A stretch of DNA of 64,000 nucleotides from Leptotrichia sp. oral taxon 212 (GTDB lineage: Bacteria > Fusobacteriota > Fusobacteriia > Fusobacteriales > Leptotrichiaceae), in NCBI RefSeq assembly GCF_001274535.1, contig NZ_CP012410.1:1399126-1463125 (forward strand), in the 5' to 3' direction. Positions within the stretch are counted from its first letter, which is position 1; the number at the start of each line of letters is the position of its first letter. The position numbers were made by a program, and so were the translations under genes. The notes under the pieces were generated by a model. That model was not told where the DNA came from. It saw only the letters and a list, made by a program, of their open reading frames with translations, and made no database searches. Shown here in pieces: positions 56,179-64,000 of the stretch.

Positions 56179-58176
56179 TTACATCTCCAAAGAATAAGAC
56201 ACCTTAAATGCACCATTCTTTGTATTCAGCATTTCATACTCCAGACCTATATTTGAAGACGGAGAAATCTTATATTTAGCTCCTATTCCAAGATTAATTG
56301 CGGATTTTGAATATTTCAATGCCTTCATTTCATAATCTGTACCGTAATCCCTTTTACCATGATAGGAATTTCCGCTTAGTTTTCTTTCGTATTCAACATT
56401 TCCAAACAGATCAAATTTTCCAAGTTCAATCTGACCATACACTCCTAAAACTCCATTTACAGATGTTTCAGATGATTTACCTGCGTTTATCTTTGTTATT
56501 TCTCCTTCATGTACTGAAGTTATTCCAACTCCTACATACGGCTTCAGATACCCTTTTTCACCTCTATATTTATATCCAAGTCTTGTATCAAAATCCCATA
56601 TTGTGGAATTATACTGTGCATCCTGCATAAACACTCTTCTATCCTGATTTTTGAATTTATGCTTGTTTGCAGAATATGTCATAACACCCATTAAATCAAT
56701 ATTTTCATTAAAATTATACTTTCCATTTAAAATAAACTGGTAGGAATCTATTTTTTCTTCTATTCCATCAAATTCTCTTTTATACTTGATTTTTGATTTC
56801 TGATATCCAAATCCTCCACCTAGTGAAAATTTATCAAAATTTTTCATTGCAGAAATAAGTATACCATTACTTGTAGAAGAATAGTTTACATTACTTCCTT
56901 TATCCTTGTAGTCTGTTCCAAAATTTCCAATATAAACTGCATTGAGATTCATTCCTTTTGAAGAAGAATTTTCCATGCTTCTATATATTGAAGATTTGCT
57001 ATTTTTCATCAAATCCATATCTACTTTTGATCTTGGAATTTCAAGTTCAATTTTAGGTTTTGCAGAATTTCCTAAAGCTGTACTATTTCCATTTCCAGTA
57101 CCTCTACTTCCATTATTTCGACTTCCACCACCTATAGTTGGAGGAACTGTTCCATTCAGGTTATTAATAACAGCCACCATTCTTCTAAAATCTGTAGGCA
57201 ATCCATCATAAGGATTTGGCTGTACGTCATCAGTTATCATAAGCCATCCGGCATTTCTCTCCCTTGAAAGACGTATTATTTCATCATACTGCTCAGGTCT
57301 TGCTGCATAAACAATATGCATTATATGCTGTGCGTTTGCAGAATTATTTTCAAATGAAGATTTTGGAGCACTGAATCTGTTTATATACTCATCTGCACTG
57401 ATTTCACTTGTTACAAACACATCAGCATAAGGTGCAAGCCCATCATTTATCTGTCTTCCAGGATTCCCAATTATAAATGCATCCGGTGATTTACTTTTGG
57501 CATAATCATAGATTGTCTTCATGTATCCAGGCTGATTACTGTAGTCTACTCCCACTTCATCAAAAAAGAAACCATTAATATTATTTTGACCATATAAATT
57601 GTAATACTGATCAACATCAGCCATTACTTCTGCTACAGAACGACGCTGATATTCTGTTTTAATATACCCGATATTTTTTATTCCTGCATTCATATTATCA
57701 CTAATCTGCTTTACATAATTTGAATCGATTCTTTTTCCAGGTCCATTACTCGGATTAACTATAACATAAGGTATCTGGCTTCCACCTATTGATGTAACTG
57801 TGCTCCAGTACTGATCTCCTGTTCTGTGATCATCAGGATAGTTATAGGAAGGCAGTATAACCGACTGTCTATCTGCCTGAAAAGTTTTCCTTTCAATTTT
57901 AGAAAATTCATTTTTCTTTTTTATTCCTTCATCTTTAAATATAGCAATATTTCCATGTACCTCTTCTCTTGCTGTTTCATCATAATTTATGTTATTTTTT
58001 TCTGAAAATTTTCTGTTTTCCTTTTCAAAATCAGAATTATAATCATTCCCTATATTATAAGAACTTGATGTATTCCTAACTGTTTCAAAGTTATTATTCC
58101 TGCTTGTACTGTCTAAATACGCCGCAAATGCTCCTGAAGTTAACACAATTTCTCCGACAAGTAATAATTTCTTCAT
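56179..58176 (-). CDS. Autotransporter with spherulin-4 (GH135-like) passenger
   Basis: This 665-aa outer-membrane protein has a signal peptide at residues 1-19. A low-complexity N/S/K segment leads to a spherulin-4-like domain at about 105-345 (ILPSYNYPDD, IPYVIVNPSNGPG, NGFFFDEVG, FVTSEISADEY). D206, E207 and E258 correspond in order and spacing to the catalytic acidic residues of the Aspergillus GH135 enzyme Sph3 (D166, E167, E222). A G/N/S linker (about 348-375) and a beta-barrel (about 410-665, alternating strands ending KVSYSLEM) follow. I infer a surface-displayed glycosidase acting on a galactosaminoglycan-like polymer. It is 42 bp downstream of a barrel-less paralogue. Confidence 0.85.
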   Translation of the reverse strand: MKKLLLVGEIVLTSGAFAAYLDSTSRNNNFETVRNTSSSYNIGNDYNSDFEKENRKFSEKNNINYDETAREEVHGNIAIFKDEGIKKKNEFSKIERKTFQADRQSVILPSYNYPDDHRTGDQYWSTVTSIGGSQIPYVIVNPSNGPGKRIDSNYVKQISDNMNAGIKNIGYIKTEYQRRSVAEVMADVDQYYNLYGQNNINGFFFDEVGVDYSNQPGYMKTIYDYAKSKSPDAFIIGNPGRQINDGLAPYADVFVTSEISADEYINRFSAPKSSFENNSANAQHIMHIVYAARPEQYDEIIRLSRERNAGWLMITDDVQPNPYDGLPTDFRRMVAVINNLNGTVPPTIGGGSRNNGSRGTGNGNSTALGNSAKPKIELEIPRSKVDMDLMKNSKSSIYRSMENSSSKGMNLNAVYIGNFGTDYKDKGSNVNYSSTSNGILISAMKNFDKFSLGGGFGYQKSKIKYKREFDGIEEKIDSYQFILNGKYNFNENIDLMGVMTYSANKHKFKNQDRRVFMQDAQYNSTIWDFDTRLGYKYRGEKGYLKPYVGVGITSVHEGEITKINAGKSSETSVNGVLGVYGQIELGKFDLFGNVEYERKLSGNSYHGKRDYGTDYEMKALKYSKSAINLGIGAKYKISPSSNIGLEYEMLNTKNGAFKVSYSLEM

Positions 58177-58218
58177 ATATTCTCTTTATTATTCCTTTCA
58201 TTTATATAATTTGGTATA

Positions 58219-59010
58219 TTACTTTTTCCCATTAACTATATTAATAATTCTTTCAAATTCTTTTGGCAAATCATCATAAGGATTTGGCTGTACATCATCT
58301 GTTACCATAATCCATCCTGCATTACGTTTTTTTGAAAGTTTTATTATCTGCTCATATTGCTCAGGCTTTGCTGCATATACAATATGCCAGATACGATAAG
58401 AGTTATCCTCATTATTCTCAAACTCAGATTCAGGCTCAGTAAACCTGTTTATATACTCATCTGCGCTGATTTCGCTTGTTACAAAAACATCCGCATATGG
58501 AGCAAGTTTATCAGTAATCTGTCTTCCTGGATTTGCAACTACAATATTATCCTTTCCTTTACTCTTCACATATTCATAAATTGCTTTCATATAGGCAGGC
58601 TGACTTTTATCATCTACACCCACTTCATCAAAGAAAAATCCGTTTAGATTATTTTTTCCATACAATTCATAATATTTATCAATATCTGCCAACACTTCTG
58701 TTAATGGACGTTTCTGATAATTTGTTCTTATATATGCAATATTTTTAATCCCTTCCTTCATATTTTCCTTCAGCTGTCTCGCATAATTTAAATCTGCTTC
58801 AGCTCCAGGACCGCTATTAGGATTAATTATTACATAAGGTATATTTTTACCGCCTTTTTTAATAACCGCTTTCCAGTAACTACTTTCAATAGAAGGATAG
58901 CTATATGCCGCCAAAACAACAGATTGCTTTTTTTCCATTTTTTTCTTTATATATACTGCAAATGCACATATTCCTGCTAGTACAACTGCCGCTAATATTA
59001 TTTTTCTCAT
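58219..59010 (-). CDS. Spherulin-4 (GH135-like) family protein, signal-anchored
   Basis: This 263-aa protein starts with a hydrophobic signal or anchor (residues 4-20) followed directly by a spherulin-4 domain over the rest of the chain. It is strongly similar to the passenger of the next gene: NGFFFDEVGVD, FVTSEISADEYINRF and VTDDVQPNPYDDLP are nearly the same in both. The putative catalytic acids are D128, E129 and E180. Lacking a barrel, it is probably periplasmic, membrane-anchored or secreted. The ATG at 59010 follows AAAGGA; a TTG six codons upstream is rejected. It and the autotransporter are likely one operon after nfo. Confidence 0.85.
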   Translation of the reverse strand: MRKIILAAVVLAGICAFAVYIKKKMEKKQSVVLAAYSYPSIESSYWKAVIKKGGKNIPYVIINPNSGPGAEADLNYARQLKENMKEGIKNIAYIRTNYQKRPLTEVLADIDKYYELYGKNNLNGFFFDEVGVDDKSQPAYMKAIYEYVKSKGKDNIVVANPGRQITDKLAPYADVFVTSEISADEYINRFTEPESEFENNEDNSYRIWHIVYAAKPEQYEQIIKLSKKRNAGWIMVTDDVQPNPYDDLPKEFERIINIVNGKK

Positions 59011-59035
59011 ATTGTTATTCCTTTTCAATTTTTTA

Positions 59036-59944
59036 TTACTGTTTCTTTATTTTTTCAAGTACATCTTCATTAAATTTACCATTTTTCAGCATTTCTATTT
59101 CAAATTTATATGGCGGTACTGTTTTTGCACCTTTTTCAGGTGTCAATGCCACATAAGGTGTTTCAAGTATTTTCGGTAAATGTGAAAACTTTTCATAATG
59201 CGCTATCTTATTTAATGCTTCAAATCCTATTGTTCCAAATCCCAGATTTTCATGCCTGTCCTTCATTGCTCCTCTCGGATTTTTACTGTCATTCAAATGA
59301 ATTACAGATATTCTGTCAATTCCTACAATCCTGTCAAAGTCCTTCATAACACCTTCAAAGTCGTTTACAATGTCATAACCTGCATCATTTACATGACAGG
59401 TGTCAAAACATACAGAAAGCTTATCCTTAAGCTTTACTCCATCTATTATTTTTGCAATTTCTTCAAAGTTTCTTCCACATTCACTTCCTTTTCCTGCCAT
59501 AGTTTCAAGTGCCACCGTTGTTTTCTGATCTTTTGTCAAAACTTCATTCAGTCCTTCAACTATTTTTGCAATTCCTGTTTCTGCCCCTTCTCCTACATGG
59601 GCTCCCGGATGTAGAACTATTCTAGGTGCACCTATTGCATCCGTTCTTTCTATTTCCGTTCTCAGAAACTGTACTGCAATTTCAAAAGTTTCAGGTTTTA
59701 CAGCATTTCCCAGATTTATTATATATGGTGCATGGACAACAATATCCTCCACTGAAATGTTATTTTCCTTCATCAGTTTTAATCCTGCATCTATATTCAA
59801 TTCTTCTATTGGTTTTCTTCTGGTATTCTGTGGTGCTCCTGTGTATATCATAAAAGTATTTGCTCCATAGGAAAGCGCCTCTTCCACTGACCCAAGAAAC
59901 ATTTTTTTCCCGCTCATTCCTACATGTGATCCTATTTTAAACAT
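59036..59944 (-). CDS. nfo: Endonuclease IV (AP endonuclease)
   Basis: This 302-aa base-excision-repair enzyme cuts at abasic sites. Zn-binding and family motifs: [81 protein letters not shown] and ILETPY. AGGAGG precedes the ATG. It is 26 bp upstream of the spherulin-4 genes. Confidence 0.97.
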   Translation of the reverse strand: MFKIGSHVGMSGKKMFLGSVEEALSYGANTFMIYTGAPQNTRRKPIEELNIDAGLKLMKENNISVEDIVVHAPYIINLGNAVKPETFEIAVQFLRTEIERTDAIGAPRIVLHPGAHVGEGAETGIAKIVEGLNEVLTKDQKTTVALETMAGKGSECGRNFEEIAKIIDGVKLKDKLSVCFDTCHVNDAGYDIVNDFEGVMKDFDRIVGIDRISVIHLNDSKNPRGAMKDRHENLGFGTIGFEALNKIAHYEKFSHLPKILETPYVALTPEKGAKTVPPYKFEIEMLKNGKFNEDVLEKIKKQ

Positions 59945-59973
59945 TTTTCCTCCTGCTTTATTTATATTAAAAG

Positions 59974-60075
59974 TTATTTATATCCCTTACTATTAAAGTA
60001 GATAAACTTATTCATAATATAATAACACATTAAAAATACAATTACAACTATGGCAATTAAATATACTATATCCAT
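59974..60075 (-). CDS. Candidate 33-aa membrane peptide
   Basis: A short ORF with AGGAAAG upstream of its ATG (60075). It encodes [20 protein letters not shown] followed by [12 protein letters not shown]: one membrane helix and a basic tail. It ends about 30 bp before nfo on the same strand. It could be a genuine small membrane protein or chance; there is no antisense RNA arrangement like that at 55899-56138. Confidence 0.4.
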   Translation of the reverse strand: MDIVYLIAIVVIVFLMCYYIMNKFIYFNSKGYK

Positions 60076-60135
60076 TGACTTTCCTAAAAAATATAATATA
60101 CTATTATTGATGAATACAATAAAAATAAAGGAGAA

Positions 60136-61020
60136 ATGAAATTGAAAAAAATTTTACTATTGCTATTCCTGATTTTATCAGTATTTTCATGCGGAAAAAA
60201 AGAAAATTCTGATACATCAGCCAGCAAAGAAAAAGAAGTTAAAAAAGAAAAAGCGGTGAAAACAGAAGATGAATCAAAAAAAGAAGAAACCGTAGAAGAA
60301 CAAATAATAAAAATGGTAAATATCTGGAATGATGCCTCCAGTAATGCTGATTTCGATACTTTAGAAAAAATCCTGGGGAATAAAATCGAATATTACCAGT
60401 CATCTGTCACAAAAGACTATTATATTTCTGATCAGAAGAAATTTTTTGCAAAAAATCCTGTTTATGGGCAAAAAATAAAAGGTGATATTACCGTTACGCA
60501 GATTTCAAACAAGCAGGCAAAAGCTGAATTTATAAAGGAAGTAACAACAAAAAAAGGTACAAAAGATTATCCTTCATATTTGATTTTTGCAAATGTAAAT
60601 GGAGAATGGAAATTAATTCTGGAAAGTGATTTAATTTCTGATAAGAACATAGAAAATAAGCAGAAACAGGCTAATGAAAATCCTAATAAATCTAAATATA
60701 AATATGATGAACCTGTCACAATTGTTGGAACTTTTGGAATTAAAAAATTTGAAACAGAAAATGGATCCGCCAGACCTTATATAATAACTTTGAATACTCC
60801 TATTACAGTTGTTGCAAATGGAGAAAATGATTTTGATGAAACTGAAACTAATCAAAATTTGATTCAACTGGCTCTTTCAGAAGAACAGCTCAAATATTTA
60901 AAATCAAAAAATGCTTTTGGTAAACGGATTCAAGTTACAGGTACATTTTTCCACTCACACACTGGACATCATTTTACACCTGTATTAATGACTGTCTCAG
61001 AAGTTAAAATTTTAAATTAG
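60136..61020 (+). CDS. Lipoprotein with C-terminal DUF4431-like domain
   Basis: This 294-aa lipoprotein has a signal peptide and lipobox SVFSC (Cys19). After a K/E-rich linker (about 25-55), residues about 55-170 look like a small ligand-binding (NTF2-like) domain (IIKMVNIWNDASSNADFDTLEKIL, FANVNGEWKLILE). The C-terminal part (about 190-294) ends QVTGTFFHSHTGHHFTPVLMTVSEVKIL, typical of DUF4431. The function is unknown. GGAG lies only two bases from the ATG at 60136, so a TTG at 60142 (eight-base spacing) may be the true start. Confidence 0.75.
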   Translation: MKLKKILLLLFLILSVFSCGKKENSDTSASKEKEVKKEKAVKTEDESKKEETVEEQIIKMVNIWNDASSNADFDTLEKILGNKIEYYQSSVTKDYYISDQKKFFAKNPVYGQKIKGDITVTQISNKQAKAEFIKEVTTKKGTKDYPSYLIFANVNGEWKLILESDLISDKNIENKQKQANENPNKSKYKYDEPVTIVGTFGIKKFETENGSARPYIITLNTPITVVANGENDFDETETNQNLIQLALSEEQLKYLKSKNAFGKRIQVTGTFFHSHTGHHFTPVLMTVSEVKILN

Positions 61021-61034
61021 AATAAAATAATAGA

Positions 61035-61066
61035 ACCGTTTCACAAAATTACTTCCGTGAGACGGT
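61035..61066. terminator. Hairpin between convergent lipoprotein and methyltransferase genes
   Basis: Stem ACCGTTTCAC/GTGAGACGGT with one G-T pair. The T-rich flanks are modest on both sides. Confidence 0.6.
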
Positions 61067-61077
61067 CTCTAAAAATT

Positions 61078-61854
61078 TTAAATTATTTTCTCAATTCTTT
61101 TTTCCCTCATCTTATAAAGAAAAATCCCTGTCGCTACACTCACATTCAATGATTCTATATTCCCGTAAATCGGAATAATCGCCTTTATATCAGAATTTTC
61201 TATTAGATATTCAGACACTCCGCCACCTTCGTGTCCAAAAATAAACGCATTATTTTCTTGCAATTCTATTTTTTCATAAGAAATGGAATCTTCATGTAAA
61301 GCAGTTGCTATTTTTAAATAATTTTTATTATTCAAAAATTCCACAATTTTTTCAGGTGTTTCATAAATTATGTTTAACTTGAAAATCCCGCTCATTGTAG
61401 CACGTACTGTCTTTGGATTATAAACATCTACTGAACCCTTTGTCAGAATTAAATTCTGAAAGTTTGCAGCAATCATTGTTCTAATGATAGTTCCAGCATT
61501 TCCCGGATCCTGAATATCATCCAGAATTACAACATCACCCTGTATATCCTCAATTGTATTTAAATTTTTAGAATACAGGAATATTATTCCCTGACTATTT
61601 TCCTGAGTTGAAACTTCATCAAACAGATTATCCTTCAAAATTGTCAAGTTATCATGTCTAGAAATTTCATATTTTTCATCAAAATATTCAAATTTCGATT
61701 CCTTTACAATAATTTTATTAAAATTGATATTCTCGTTCAGAAATTTTTCACCTTCAGCCTTAAAAATACTGTTTTCATCACGATACTTCTTTTTATCCAG
61801 CTTTTTCAACAATTTATAAAATTTGTTATCTGGACTTGCTATTACATCTCTCAT
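61078..61854 (-). CDS. SpoU/TrmH-family RNA 2'-O-methyltransferase
   Basis: This 258-aa enzyme methylates a ribose in rRNA or tRNA with SAM. The N-terminal L30e-like substrate-binding part (about 1-100) is followed by the SPOUT knot with motif 1 DDIQDPGNAGTIIRT, motif 2 IFGHEGGGVSEYLIENSD and motif 3 IPIYGNIESLNVSVATGIFLY. The exact target (for example a 23S rRNA position) cannot be set from sequence. Confidence 0.92.
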   Translation of the reverse strand: MRDVIASPDNKFYKLLKKLDKKKYRDENSIFKAEGEKFLNENINFNKIIVKESKFEYFDEKYEISRHDNLTILKDNLFDEVSTQENSQGIIFLYSKNLNTIEDIQGDVVILDDIQDPGNAGTIIRTMIAANFQNLILTKGSVDVYNPKTVRATMSGIFKLNIIYETPEKIVEFLNNKNYLKIATALHEDSISYEKIELQENNAFIFGHEGGGVSEYLIENSDIKAIIPIYGNIESLNVSVATGIFLYKMREKRIEKII

Positions 61855-61887
61855 TTTCTATTTTCCGCTTTCTAATTTTAACTACTT

Positions 61888-62229
61888 CTACTTCAATTTA
61901 ACTGGCAGTTTTTCCCCACCTAAAATATGATAATGAATATGGAAAACTTCCTGTCCACCATTGTTACCTATATTAGTTATAACTCTATATCCTTCTTCAT
62001 TTATTCCAAGTATTCTTGCTACCTTTGCCACAGTCAGCTGCAGTTTTCCCAGCAGTTCCAGATCTTCTTCTGTAGCCGCATCAAGATTTTTTATTTCTTT
62101 TTTAGGTATTACAAGAACGTGTACTTTTGCTGCAGGATTTATATCATGAAAAGCTAAAAATTCATCATCTTCATAAACTATATTGGCCGGAATTTCCTTA
62201 TCTATTATTTTTTTAAATATTGTTGACAT
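61888..62229 (-). CDS. HIT family nucleotide hydrolase
   Basis: This 113-aa protein has the histidine triad FHIHYHILGG near the C-terminus and the N-terminal DDEFLAFHDINPAAKVHVLVIPK. It is of the Hint type, hydrolysing nucleoside phosphoramidates or dinucleotides. The ATG at 62229 has GGGAGG upstream; a longer frame would include that site. Confidence 0.95.
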   Translation of the reverse strand: MSTIFKKIIDKEIPANIVYEDDEFLAFHDINPAAKVHVLVIPKKEIKNLDAATEEDLELLGKLQLTVAKVARILGINEEGYRVITNIGNNGGQEVFHIHYHILGGEKLPVKLK

Positions 62230-62280
62230 TCTGTTACCTCCCATTTCATAATTTATCCATTCATGAAATCTGTAAATTAA

Positions 62281-62715
62281 TTATACCTCTTTTTCTATTT
62301 TCCCAACTCTTCTTGCATGTCTTCCACCTTCAAATTCAGTGTTTATAAAAGTTTCCACACATGCAATTGCCAATGAATCTCCTAAAACTCTGGCTCCAAG
62401 TGCTATAATATTTGCATCATTATGCAGTCTTGAAAGCTTTGCAGTAAATTCGTTATGTGCAAGGGCAGCCCTTATTCCTTTTATTTTGTTTGCAGAGATT
62501 GAAATTCCTATACCTGTACCACATATCAGTACCCCGAACTGTGCTTCTCCGCTTAAGACTTTTTCGCTTGCAAGTGCAGCAATATCAGGATAATCTACAG
62601 AATCAAGAGTATCTGTACCTACATTAATAACTTCATGACCTTTTTTTCTCAGTTCCTCTTTTACTTTATTCTTCAAGTCAACTCCCGCATGATCATTTCC
62701 GATTACTATTTTCAT
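62281..62715 (-). CDS. rpiB: Ribose-5-phosphate isomerase B
   Basis: This 144-aa enzyme interconverts ribose 5-phosphate and ribulose 5-phosphate. Motifs: GNDHAGVDLKNKVKEEL, the catalytic-Cys loop LICGTGIGISISANK, and the closing GGRHARRVGKI. It links the pentose phosphate pathway with PRPP supply for the pur genes and with ribose 5-phosphate from psuG. Confidence 0.95.
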   Translation of the reverse strand: MKIVIGNDHAGVDLKNKVKEELRKKGHEVINVGTDTLDSVDYPDIAALASEKVLSGEAQFGVLICGTGIGISISANKIKGIRAALAHNEFTAKLSRLHNDANIIALGARVLGDSLAIACVETFINTEFEGGRHARRVGKIEKEV

Positions 62716-62765
62716 AAGTTTCGTTAGGGATAAAAATAAAATCCCTGTCTCCTTCCTTTATAAAA

Positions 62766-63173
62766 TTACTGTCCTGCTATTTTTTCCAATATTTCCTTAT
62801 TTACCCTTTTTAATTTTCCTTTTTCATCAGTAAATACATTTATTGTTTCTGCTGTTACTTTTAATTCCTTCTCTGAATTATAAATTTCATAGTAAAATCT
62901 GATTTTTATGCTGTTAATCTCCTTTATTTCTACAAATACTTCTATCTCTTCATCATATCTGGCGGAACTTATATATTCTATATTTAAAGTTTTTACAGGT
63001 AAAATAAATCCCATGTCCTCTATCTGCTTATATGGAAAAATATCTCTAAAATACTCCGTTCTTGCCATTTCCATCCATTTCAGATAATTTGAGTGATATA
63101 CAACTCCCATTTTATCTGTATCATAATAATAAACTCTCAATTTACAGCTTTTTCTCATAAGATTTTTTTTCAC
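62766..63173 (-). CDS. YbgC-like hotdog acyl-CoA thioesterase
   Basis: This 135-aa protein has the 4HBT-type hotdog fold with the catalytic-Asp segment YYYDTDKMGVVYHSNYLKWMEMARTEYF. It hydrolyses acyl-CoA; the chain length is not predictable. The start is probably GTG at 63173 (AAGGA nine bases upstream), almost touching the khpA stop, which implies coupling. An ATG five codons later is possible. Confidence 0.9.
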   Translation of the reverse strand: MKKNLMRKSCKLRVYYYDTDKMGVVYHSNYLKWMEMARTEYFRDIFPYKQIEDMGFILPVKTLNIEYISSARYDEEIEVFVEIKEINSIKIRFYYEIYNSEKELKVTAETINVFTDEKGKLKRVNKEILEKIAGQ

Positions 63174-63175
63174 AA

Positions 63176-63418
63176 TTATAATTCCTTCACTTCAATTTTT
63201 ACTATTTTCTTTTCTTTTTTAGCAATTGAAGAAACAAGCGTTCTAAGGGATGTTATTACCCTTCCGTTTCTACCTATGATTTTACCCATGTCTTCCTGTG
63301 CCACATTTATTATTATATCCACGTACTTTCCTTTTTCATTGCTTTCTATTGTATAGTTTTCAACTGAATCCAGTAAATTTTCCATCCAAAAATTAACTGT
63401 TTCAAAATATTTGCTCAT
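63176..63418 (-). CDS. khpA: KH-domain RNA-binding protein KhpA
   Basis: This 80-aa single KH domain has the GxxG RNA-binding loop in MGKIIGRNGRVITSLRTL. KhpA pairs with KhpB in many Firmicutes to bind RNA globally and affect cell division. GGGAGG precedes the ATG at 63418. It is followed by the thioesterase gene. Confidence 0.92.
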   Translation of the reverse strand: MSKYFETVNFWMENLLDSVENYTIESNEKGKYVDIIINVAQEDMGKIIGRNGRVITSLRTLVSSIAKKEKKIVKIEVKEL

Positions 63419-63519
63419 TTTTCCTCCCATAATTTGTATATTTTTAATCTTCTGTTTTATATTTATTATTTTTATCCATTTATTTCCTAATAAACTTTAT
63501 ATTTAAAAAATTTCTGATT

Positions 63520-63759
63520 TTACAATATTCCCAGCCATTCCCTCTTTTCAAGTATTTCTATATGAATATCCTTTTTCCTCAATCTTTCGATTGCTTTATC
63601 CATATCTTCAACAAAATAGGAATTTGTAATTATTTTTATCAGTCCTTCATTATTATCAAGTGTTCTGACATTACCCAGACCATCATATGCTTCTACTATT
63701 TTATTAATAAAGTCAATATGTTCTTTCCTAGTCTGAATTATATATTCCCAGCTTTTCAA
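63520..63759 (-). CDS. Small DUF4911-like protein
   Basis: This 79-aa cytosolic protein (SWEYIIQTRKEHIDFINKIVEAYDGLGNVRTLDNNEG) resembles the short DUF4911 family, a compact alpha-beta fold of unknown function. The family call is from pattern memory. The start is a TTG at 63759, seven bases after GGAG. It follows rsmA by 28 bp, so the two are probably co-transcribed. Confidence 0.7.
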   Translation of the reverse strand: MKSWEYIIQTRKEHIDFINKIVEAYDGLGNVRTLDNNEGLIKIITNSYFVEDMDKAIERLRKKDIHIEILEKREWLGIL

Positions 63760-63787
63760 TTTTTTACTCCATTCCTTCTGTCATCTT

Positions 63788-64000
63788 TTATTTTTTCAAT
63801 TCTTCTATTAAATTTATGAATTCCTGAACAGAAAATTCTTCTGTTCTTGCAAGTCTTGTTTTTCCAAGTTTCTCAAGGATATCTCCTGTCACTTCCTTAC
63901 TATATCCTTCTCCTGACAGATTATTTGCTATACTTTTTCTTTTATTCGAGAAAGCCGTCTTCAGATATTTAAAATATTCTTCCTCAGAAATCTGTTTTTC
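63788..64000 (-). CDS. rsmA: 16S rRNA dimethyladenosine transferase, C-terminal part
   Basis: The frame is open from the window edge to a TAA at 63788 (70 codons). It shows the RsmA/KsgA C-terminal helical domain: EEYFKYLKTAFSNKRKSIANNLSG, then KLGKTRLARTEEFSVQEFINLIEEL. The usual counterparts are the FxxRRKxLxNxL and RxEELs motifs. The catalytic N-terminal Rossmann domain lies outside the window. Confidence 0.85.
   Translation of the reverse strand, partial: EKQISEEEYFKYLKTAFSNKRKSIANNLSGEGYSKEVTGDILEKLGKTRLARTEEFSVQEFINLIEELKK

Overview
The window is a low-GC chromosomal segment (protein-dense, very A+T-rich spacers) most consistent with Leptotrichia or a close relative in Leptotrichiaceae, Fusobacteriota. 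The reasons are the giant surface autotransporter with the fusobacterial-type N-terminal region, DKNYY-repeat and TPR exported proteins, Gram-negative outer-membrane proteins combined with Firmicute-like riboswitches, and the AT bias. This assignment is an inference from gene content; no 16S rRNA gene is present.

Layout, left to right. 1-5353: a huge autotransporter adhesin read leftward and cut by the window edge. Its promoter lies just downstream of an intact IS30-like element (5531-6700) with 15-bp flanking direct repeats. 6753-13525: a small exported protein, purD, and four accessory exported or repeat proteins, one with a degraded paralogue fragment beside it. 13764-13840: tRNA-Lys(CUU). 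13983-25979: a leftward purine operon purL-(frameshifted lipoprotein)-purE-purC-purF-purF2-purM-purN-purH. Its leader holds a guanine-type riboswitch with its terminator, then a 41-codon leader ORF ending inside a second terminator. The second PurF copy has lost the glutaminase cysteine and three of four Fe-S cysteines. 25992-36148: fbp (class III), a Na/Pi transporter, an exported VWA protein, an ABC-F ATPase, a frameshifted lipoprotein, a cold-shock protein, then lysC-hom. 36242-45136: ferredoxin, an exported class II cyclic-nucleotide phosphodiesterase, treC, an ASCH protein, a membrane protein, azlCD, a compact GC-rich palindromic element and polA.

45254-55375: psuK-psuG for pseudouridine breakdown, a SAM-I-riboswitch-controlled metK plus a peptide-binding lipoprotein, recR, pyk, pfkA and a GNAT-CDF fusion. 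55493-56138: large-type SRP RNA followed by what looks like a complete par/Fst-type type I toxin-antitoxin locus: a 32-aa membrane toxin, convergent antisense RNA, shared bidirectional terminator and direct repeats. 56179-59010: two spherulin-4/GH135-like proteins, one carried on an autotransporter beta-barrel and one membrane-anchored or secreted. 59036-64000: nfo, a DUF4431-type lipoprotein, an SpoU methyltransferase, HIT protein, rpiB, a YbgC-like thioesterase, khpA, a DUF4911-like protein and the end of rsmA.

The genes describe de novo IMP synthesis under purine feedback, central glycolysis (pfkA, pyk, fbp, rpiB), Asp-family amino acid synthesis, SAM synthesis and an elaborate secreted or surface layer typical of an oral biofilm organism. 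The most novel-looking items are the type I toxin-antitoxin locus, the degenerate PurF paralogue, the two-stage purine leader and the surface GH135-like autotransporter.
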